Positions 58,423 to 64,000 of a DNA stretch of 64,000 nt are shown piece by piece; position 1 is the stretch's first letter, and each line of letters begins with the position of its first letter. The DNA is from Microbacterium hydrocarbonoxydans (GTDB lineage: Bacteria > Actinomycetota > Actinomycetes > Actinomycetales > Microbacteriaceae), in NCBI RefSeq assembly GCF_011752045.1, contig NZ_JAAKXW010000002.1, positions 372,001-436,000 of the forward strand. The letters are read 5' to 3'. The translations under genes and the position numbers were made by a program. The notes beneath the pieces were generated by a model. That model ran no database searches. It saw only the letters and a program-made list of their open reading frames with translations, and was not told the DNA's origin.

Positions 58423-61400
58423 TCATCGCAGGTCCGGGGCGGGGTCTCCGCCCAGGTCGAAGAGCTCGAGCTGTGTCAGCGCGAGCGGTGCCACGGCGCG
58501 CACGCGGAGCATCCGCGCGGTGACGGGACGGGTGAAGGCGAACGGCGTCGTGCGGTCCGCGTGCAGGGCCTCGGAGTGCGTCGTCGGAACCGCGGCCCAC
58601 CGTACGCCGTCGTCGCTCGACTCCCAGACGACCGCATCGGCGGGCGCCTCGGCAGCGGCCGTCATGGAGACCTCCGTGACCTTCGTCGGCGCGCGGAACT
58701 TCCAGCCTGCGGACTCTCCCACGGCGAGCGCGACCGCGGTCTCACCGCGGTCGTCGAAGAGCTCCGGCCTGCCGAAGGCCGCTCCGGCGGGCGCGCCGCC
58801 GCCGGCCGTGAGGTCCGGATGCCATGCGAGGGGCGTCTCCCGCACGGACCACAGCGGGCTGCGGGCCGCGGTCGCGGCGTCGCTCGTGAAGACCAGCTCC
58901 AGCTCGGTGTCGCCGCGGAGGGCGTCGACGGGCAGCACAGGCCGGTCCAGCGGCGCGCCGTTCAGCCTGGCCCCGACGAGGAAGCGGGCGTCCACCTCCT
59001 CCCGCACGGAGCGGATGCGCAGGCGGATGCCGTCGCCGCGGCGCACGGTGACCTCGTCGAGCAGCGGGGAGCCGATGCGCAGCTCGCCGGAGGCGAGCTC
59101 CAGCGGGTACAGGCCGAGGGCCGCCCACAGCCACCAACCGCTCATCTCCCCGTTGTCCTCATCGCCGGGGAAGCCCTGACCGATCATCGCGCCGGCGAAC
59201 AGCCGCTCGGCGAGGCCGTGCACGAGGGCGCCGGCCCGCCACGGCTCGTCGCCGTGCACGTGCATCCACGGGATGTGGTGGGCGGGCTGGTTCGAGATCG
59301 CGCACATGCCGGAGCGCTGCGCCCGGGCCTCGCGCTGCTCGTGGATCACGGTGCCGTACGAGCCGCCGAAGGCCTCGTCTCCGGTCTCCGGCTCGGCGAA
59401 CAGACGATCGAGGTGGGCGCGGAGCCCCGCCGGCCCGCCGTGCAGGGCCGCGAGCCCTGCTCCGTCGTGCACGGCGCTCACCGAGATGCCCCAGGCGTTG
59501 GTCTCCACGTTGTCGCCGCCCCATACGCGCGGATCGAACGGCTCGTCGCCGAAGCGGCCTGCTTCGTCGCGTCCGCGGAAGAACCCGTGCCCGTCATCGA
59601 ACAGCGACCGGTAGGAGCGCGAGCGATTGGCGAAGTACCTGGCGAATGCGCGGTGCCGGGCGGCCTCGGGCCCGCCGCGTGCGGCCAGCCTCGACGCGAG
59701 ACGGCCGATCGCGGCATCCGACACCGCGTTCTCCAGGCTCCAGCTCATCCCCTCCGGTACCGCGGAGGACACGTATCCTGCGAACCGGCCGCGTCCGATG
59801 CCCTTGCGCCCGCGGCGCGGGTCGGCGCTCGGCTCGCAGGCGTTGCGCCAGGCGCTCTCCAGCGCCTCGGCGTCGGCGAGCGCCAGGCCCCAGCGCTCGG
59901 CGTCCGCGAGGATCTGGTCGCTCGAGGTGCCCACCATGGAGTCGACGTAGCCGGGAGCGCTCCAGCGCGCCATCCAGCCGCCACGGCGCCACTGCTCGAG
60001 GATGCCGTCGAGCATCCGCTCCGTCCCCCGCGGGTCGACCAGGCCCAGCAGGGCCCAGGCCGTGCGGTAGGTGTCCCAGTAGCCGTTGTTCACGAAGAGC
60101 CCGCCCCGGCGCACGGGCGCGCCCGTCGTCTCCTCGCCATGCGGGCCGGCGGGGGCGAACGGATCGGCGAAGCGACCCCGTTCGGAAGCGTCGTTCGGGT
60201 ACAGATGCAGCCGGTAGAGGGCGCTCGCGATCCGTTCCCGGGTCTCCCGCTGCGCGAGCATCGCATGCGGCTGGTCCTCGGAACGGGGGACCTCCACCGC
60301 GCCCAGCAGGGCATCCCACCGCTCCCGCAATCTCTCGCGGATCTCGTCGAAGCCGATGTGCGCCGGCAGCTCCTCCTCGAGCGAGCGGCGCGCCTCCTCG
60401 ACCGAGAGGAAGGACTGCGCGATGCGCACCTCGACGACGCCGGTCCCGCCGACGTACCCGGCGACGGAGGGACGACCGGCATCCGTCAGCATCCCGGTCG
60501 CGGCGTCGCCCAGGACCACTCCGGCGAAGTAGGTCCGCGGCGGGTTGCCCCAGTCGGCACTCCCCTCGGGAATCCAGCCGTCGAAGGCGCCGCCGGCGTG
60601 CATCCGCAGGCGGCCCCCGTCGTCGACCTGGTCGATCACGAAGCCGATCGCCGCGGCGGGGTCGTCGGCCAGGACACGGAAGACGCCGCCATGCGACGTC
60701 GGCGTCGCCTCGACGGCGAGGCCCCCGCGGAGCTCGGCACGGTATCCGTACGGGCGCGCCCGCTCCGTGCCGGGAACGATCCGGCGACGACGGGCGGCGC
60801 GGTCGGAGGTCGGCTCCCCCCGGAACGGCATCAGCTGCAGCACCCCGCGATCGCCGATCCACGGACTCGGCTGATGCGAGAACTGGATCGCCTCGAGCGC
60901 GCGCCCCTCGGCGTCGTCGTGCACCGACCAGCGGTACGGCCAGCGCGGATCCGACGCGTCGGTCGCGGGGGTCAGGAAGCAGAACCCGTGCGGGGCCGCG
61001 GCGATCGGGATCGTGTTCCCGCGTGAGAAGCGCGCGCCCGAGTGGCTGCCCCTGCGGGTGTCGACGAGGTCGGAGAGCGAGCCCGGCTCCTCCGGCATCC
61101 GTCCCCAGGCGATCTCCACGAAGCCGGATGCCTCTCCGGCCAGTCCGACGGCGCCGAGCACGACCTCGACCGTGCCGCGGCGCCCCGACCAGGGGGCGAG
61201 CGAGACGCTGTCTGCGTTCCACTGCTCGGGCATCGACCAGGCCGCCGCGAACTGGGTGTCGGGGGTGACCGCGAAGCCGTAGCGGTCGCGCACGCGGACA
61301 TCGTCCGAGAGCCGCGAGCCGTCGTCGAACACGACGTCCACCGTCACGGCGAGCGCCGAGTGCGGCGCGTGGGTGGCAGCAGGGCCGTCCGCGTAGAAGG

Positions 61401-61584
61401 CCCAGTGCAGCAGGGCGTCCCGAGCGATCTCCACGTCGGTCTCGCCGGGGATCGCGAGACGCTGGACACCCTCGGAGGCGTCGAAGCGGAAGGCGAGCAC
61501 CTGCCCGCCCAGCACCCCGGACGAAGGGCGGGACGACGGCGGATCCGCCGGTCCGTCCGCCGCCCGCAGGGTGGGGAGGGTCAT
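58423..61584 (-). CDS. GH92 alpha-mannosidase, likely cytoplasmic
   Basis: Calcium-dependent inverting alpha-mannosidase of 1053 residues, mostly alpha-1,2 activity in the family. N-terminal beta-sandwich, then the helical barrel with GGLFVNNGYWDTYRTAW near 570, CAISNQPAHHIPWMHVHGDEPWR in parts near 805, and GFPGDEDNGEMSGWWLWAALGLYP in parts near 850. The last 130 residues resemble an F5/8-type carbohydrate-binding module (ELFDDRGETAVALAVG). No signal peptide, unlike most GH92. ATG 61584 overlaps the permease stop (ATGA). Confidence 0.92.
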   Translation of the reverse strand: MTLPTLRAADGPADPPSSRPSSGVLGGQVLAFRFDASEGVQRLAIPGETDVEIARDALLHWAFYADGPAATHAPHSALAVTVDVVFDDGSRLSDDVRVRDRYGFAVTPDTQFAAAWSMPEQWNADSVSLAPWSGRRGTVEVVLGAVGLAGEASGFVEIAWGRMPEEPGSLSDLVDTRRGSHSGARFSRGNTIPIAAAPHGFCFLTPATDASDPRWPYRWSVHDDAEGRALEAIQFSHQPSPWIGDRGVLQLMPFRGEPTSDRAARRRRIVPGTERARPYGYRAELRGGLAVEATPTSHGGVFRVLADDPAAAIGFVIDQVDDGGRLRMHAGGAFDGWIPEGSADWGNPPRTYFAGVVLGDAATGMLTDAGRPSVAGYVGGTGVVEVRIAQSFLSVEEARRSLEEELPAHIGFDEIRERLRERWDALLGAVEVPRSEDQPHAMLAQRETRERIASALYRLHLYPNDASERGRFADPFAPAGPHGEETTGAPVRRGGLFVNNGYWDTYRTAWALLGLVDPRGTERMLDGILEQWRRGGWMARWSAPGYVDSMVGTSSDQILADAERWGLALADAEALESAWRNACEPSADPRRGRKGIGRGRFAGYVSSAVPEGMSWSLENAVSDAAIGRLASRLAARGGPEAARHRAFARYFANRSRSYRSLFDDGHGFFRGRDEAGRFGDEPFDPRVWGGDNVETNAWGISVSAVHDGAGLAALHGGPAGLRAHLDRLFAEPETGDEAFGGSYGTVIHEQREARAQRSGMCAISNQPAHHIPWMHVHGDEPWRAGALVHGLAERLFAGAMIGQGFPGDEDNGEMSGWWLWAALGLYPLELASGELRIGSPLLDEVTVRRGDGIRLRIRSVREEVDARFLVGARLNGAPLDRPVLPVDALRGDTELELVFTSDAATAARSPLWSVRETPLAWHPDLTAGGGAPAGAAFGRPELFDDRGETAVALAVGESAGWKFRAPTKVTEVSMTAAAEAPADAVVWESSDDGVRWAAVPTTHSEALHADRTTPFAFTRPVTARMLRVRAVAPLALTQLELFDLGGDPAPDLR

Positions 61585-62501
61585 CCCTTGACCGCCCCCT
61601 CCTGGACGCCGCGGAAGAAGAAGCGCTGCATGATCGAGAACAGCACGATGATCGGGATCAGGGCGACCATGGTGCCCGCCGCGATGAGCCGGGGATCGGG
61701 CGAGAAGTTGCTGTTGAGATACGCCATTCCGACCGTGAGCGTGTAGTTGTTCGGGTTCGTCAGCACCATGAGCGGCCAGAGGTAGTCGTCCCAGGCGCCG
61801 ATGAAGGTGAAGATCGCGACCACGCTCGCCATGCCGCGCACGTTGGGCCAGACGATGTGGCGGATGCGCTGCCAGGTCGTGGCCCCGTCGACGGTCGCCG
61901 CATCCAGCACGTCCTTCGGGATCATCCGGCAGGCGGTGGCGATGAGCAGCACGTTCATCGCGGCGATCGCTCCCGGCAGGAACACGCCCCACAGGGTGTT
62001 GGCCAGGCCGAGCGCGTTGATCGTGAGCAGGTTGCTCGTGATGGTGACCTCGCCGGGGAGCAGCATGGTGGACACGAGGATGCCGAGCGCGATCATCTTG
62101 CCGCGGAACCTCATGCATGCCAGCGCGTAGCCGCCGAACACCGACAGCACCACATTCGTGATGACGGACCCGACCGCGACGAGCAGCGAGTGCCAGGCGT
62201 AGGTGTACACCGGGACGATGTCGGTGACCTTGCTGTAGTTCTCCAGCGTCGGATCGACCGGGAAGAGGTTCGGCGGGAACGTGTACAGGTCGTCGGCCGG
62301 ACCCTTGAAGGAGGTCGAGAGCTGCCAGAGGAACGGGCCGATGACGAGCACGAGGACGAAGAGCAGCAGCACGTAGCGGAGGATCAGCGACGCGAGCGTC
62401 GGCTTGCTGAAGTCGCCGGAGCCCTTGCGCCGCCAGCGGCGTTCGCGCGGCAGGCTCTGCGCGGCGGGGGCGGTCGTCTCGCGATCTGCGGTGAGGGTCA
62501 T
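61581..62501 (-). CDS. Carbohydrate ABC transporter permease (CUT1, MalG-like)
   Basis: 306 residues with six membrane helices. The EAA-type loop for contact with the ATPase reads DAATVDGATTWQRIRHIVWPN near 210. Begins with a 40-residue soluble N-terminus, then ILRYVLLLFVLVLVIGPF. Overlaps the other permease by four bases. No ATPase gene is in the operon, as usual for CUT1 systems that share MsiK in actinobacteria. Confidence 0.94.
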   Translation of the reverse strand: MTLTADRETTAPAAQSLPRERRWRRKGSGDFSKPTLASLILRYVLLLFVLVLVIGPFLWQLSTSFKGPADDLYTFPPNLFPVDPTLENYSKVTDIVPVYTYAWHSLLVAVGSVITNVVLSVFGGYALACMRFRGKMIALGILVSTMLLPGEVTITSNLLTINALGLANTLWGVFLPGAIAAMNVLLIATACRMIPKDVLDAATVDGATTWQRIRHIVWPNVRGMASVVAIFTFIGAWDDYLWPLMVLTNPNNYTLTVGMAYLNSNFSPDPRLIAAGTMVALIPIIVLFSIMQRFFFRGVQEGAVKG

Positions 62502-63385
62502 GCGGGAACCTTCGCCTTCTTCTCCCGGTTCAGCAGGGCGATCGCCGTGAGCGGGATCAGCGTCAGCAGGAAGAGCACGACGCTGATGGCGGCCGCGTAG
62601 CCGAGGTTGCCGTTGAGGCCGGAGCCGACCTGGCGGATCAGCATCACGATGGACATGTCGTAGCCGCCGGGGCCGCCCGTGCCGTTGGACAGGATGTCCA
62701 GCTCGGTGAACACGCGCATCGCGGAGACGGCGATGAGCACCGAGATGAGGAGCATCGCCCCGCGCACGCTGGGGATGGTGACGCTGAGGAAGCGGCGGAA
62801 GCTGCCCGCGCCGTCCAGCATGGCGGCCTCGTGCAGCTCCTTGCCCGCGTTGCCCAGGGCGGCGAGGTACACGACCATGTAGTACCCGACGCCCTTCCAC
62901 ACCGTGAGCAGGATGGCGCAGCCGAGCAGCCACCAGCGGTCGACGAGGAAGGCGATCGGCTGATCGACGATGCCCATGAACTCGAGTGCCTGGTTGATCA
63001 CGCCCTTGCTGTCGAAGAGCCAGCTCCAGATCAGCGCCACGACGACGACCGAGGCGATGACCGGGAAGTAGAACGTCGTCCGGAAGACGGCGATGCCGGG
63101 GATGTTCTTCTCGACCAGCAGTGCCAGCAGCAGCGGGAGGATCGTGAGCAGGGGCACGCACACCACGACGTAGATGAGGCACGTGATGAGCGCGTACTGG
63201 AACTGCTCGTCGGTGAGGAGCCGTTCGTACTGGGCGAAACCGACCGGGTTCGCGGGTCGCAGCGGCCGCGCATCGGTGAAGCTGAGCATCACCGTGTTGA
63301 GGAACGGCCACAGCGAGAACACCAGCACCCAGAGGACTGCGGGCCCGATGAGAAGCCAGGGGGTGAACCATCTGTGCGATTTCAT
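62498..63385 (-). CDS. Carbohydrate ABC transporter permease (CUT1, MalF-like)
   Basis: 295 residues, six helices. The ATPase-contact loop is EAAMLDGAGSFRRFLSVTIPS near 200, and the first helix is FTPWLLIGPAVLWVLVFSLWPFLNTV in parts. Position between the binding protein and the second permease is standard for CUT1 importers. Import of oligomannose glycan released by the Endo-H type enzyme is the likely job. Confidence 0.94.
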   Translation of the reverse strand: MKSHRWFTPWLLIGPAVLWVLVFSLWPFLNTVMLSFTDARPLRPANPVGFAQYERLLTDEQFQYALITCLIYVVVCVPLLTILPLLLALLVEKNIPGIAVFRTTFYFPVIASVVVVALIWSWLFDSKGVINQALEFMGIVDQPIAFLVDRWWLLGCAILLTVWKGVGYYMVVYLAALGNAGKELHEAAMLDGAGSFRRFLSVTIPSVRGAMLLISVLIAVSAMRVFTELDILSNGTGGPGGYDMSIVMLIRQVGSGLNGNLGYAAAISVVLFLLTLIPLTAIALLNREKKAKVPA

Positions 63386-63426
63386 GCGAGTCTCCTCCTC
63401 GGGGTGCTGGTGCCTGCGCTGCGCGG

Positions 63427-64000
63427 CTACTGGTCGATGCGGTTGTCGTTCGCGTACTCGACGATCTTGCCCAGCGCCTCCTCAGCGCCGAGATCGCCTC
63501 GGATCGCGAGCGCCATCTGCTGGTTGAGGTAGTCCGTCATCGCGCCGGTCCACTGGAACGGCGTGGCCTCGGCGGTGCTGAGGGCGTCGAACATGACGGT
63601 CATCGCCTCGGCCTGCGCCGGGTCGAGGTCGGCGGACACCGAGGAGACGACCTCATCGGCGCCCTCGGCGGTGCCGGGGGCGAAGCCGACGGCGAGCTTC
63701 ACGAACTCCACCTGGTTCTCCTCGTTCGTGACGAACTCGGCGAAGGCGAGCGCGGCCGACGGGTTCTCGGTGTCTGCGGAGACGTTCAGGCCCTGCACGA
63801 ACAGCGGCGGGATGCCGGGGCGCGCCGTGGCGGTGGTCTGCTCGAGCAGCGTCGGCGCCTTGGTGCGCAGGTCTCCGGCGAAGCCGGAGCCGCCGGTCGT
63901 GTAGGCGACCTTGCCCTGCAGGTACATCTCGGCGTTGCCGGCGTAGCTGCCGGTCAGCGCCTCGGCGGGCATCGCGCCGGCGGCGTAGGCATCGGCGTAC
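63427..64000 (-). CDS. ABC sugar-binding protein (partial, N-terminus beyond window)
   Basis: C-terminal 190 residues of an extracellular solute-binding protein, family 1. The frame is open to the right edge (reads YADAYAAGAMPAEALTG at the boundary). Typical segments: KVAYTTGGSGFAGDL, PPLFVQGLNVSADTENPSAALAFAEFVTNEENQ in parts, the hinge region and the late FQWTGAMTDYLNQQMALAIRGDLGAEEALG in parts. The lipoprotein signal would be outside the window. It starts the N-glycan operon. Confidence 0.9.
   Translation of the reverse strand, partial: YADAYAAGAMPAEALTGSYAGNAEMYLQGKVAYTTGGSGFAGDLRTKAPTLLEQTTATARPGIPPLFVQGLNVSADTENPSAALAFAEFVTNEENQVEFVKLAVGFAPGTAEGADEVVSSVSADLDPAQAEAMTVMFDALSTAEATPFQWTGAMTDYLNQQMALAIRGDLGAEEALGKIVEYANDNRIDQ

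Noticed and set aside
58399..61026. 875-residue plus-strand frame opposite GH92
   Set aside because: Antisense to a clear GH92 gene, no motif, skewed composition.

Overview
The window looks like chromosomal DNA of a high-GC actinobacterium. GC-rich codons, frequent GTG starts, leaderless -10-to-start spacing, an HspR-type HAIR element on clpB, a 13E12-type DUF222/HNH gene and the general gene content fit Microbacteriaceae, most likely Microbacterium. The genus is an inference. I found no rRNA, tRNA, CRISPR array, prophage or insertion sequence.

Layout. 1-4271: end of a GPH-type sugar transporter, a double-HTH Lrp-type regulator, and a divergent pair made of an M28-like protein and an alpha/beta hydrolase. 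4347-6563: clpB without its N-domain, under a perfect HAIR operator. 6788-42809: a nearly continuous purine, urate and allantoin island (details below), interrupted by aceE, an SDR, coaBC and an NRDE-family gene. 42920-50099: general genes (small membrane proteins, two GT4 glycosyltransferases, an AI-2E-type permease, MarR plus a PH-like membrane protein, unknowns). 50100-51686: a DUF222/HNH endonuclease gene flanked by inverted copies of a dispersed repeat. 51915-52325: a YjbR-like protein. 52578-64000: a high-mannose N-glycan locus with GH38, GH20, an Endo-H type GH18, GH92 and an ABC sugar importer whose binding protein runs off the right edge.

How the purine island works. Guanine deaminase, an AzgA-type permease and XdhABC (with MoaA for its cofactor) bring guanine and hypoxanthine/xanthine to urate. 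An NCS2 permease, uricase, UraD and HIU hydrolase take urate to S-allantoin. An NCS1 permease, an Asp/Glu-racemase-fold protein and AllB handle allantoin to allantoate. AllE acts further down. Two routes then use glyoxylate: Gcl, GlxR, Hyi and glycerate kinase to phosphoglycerate, and (inferred) a CitE-fold protein translationally coupled to malic enzyme, giving malate and then pyruvate. DctA imports C4-dicarboxylates. Allantoate amidohydrolase and ureidoglycolate lyase are not in the window.

The main discovery is regulatory. Nine intergenic sites in the island carry a 15-bp palindrome, TTYC-N7-GGAA type, always as two copies whose starts are exactly 21 bp apart, and usually directly downstream of a -10 box. 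The IclR-family protein encoded inside the island is the obvious candidate regulator. Two of the nine sites drive something unexpected: one serves a 52-residue protein of unknown function, and one drives no gene at all but leads into a twin hairpin copied from the end of the uricase gene, which is either a small RNA or the scar of a deleted operon.
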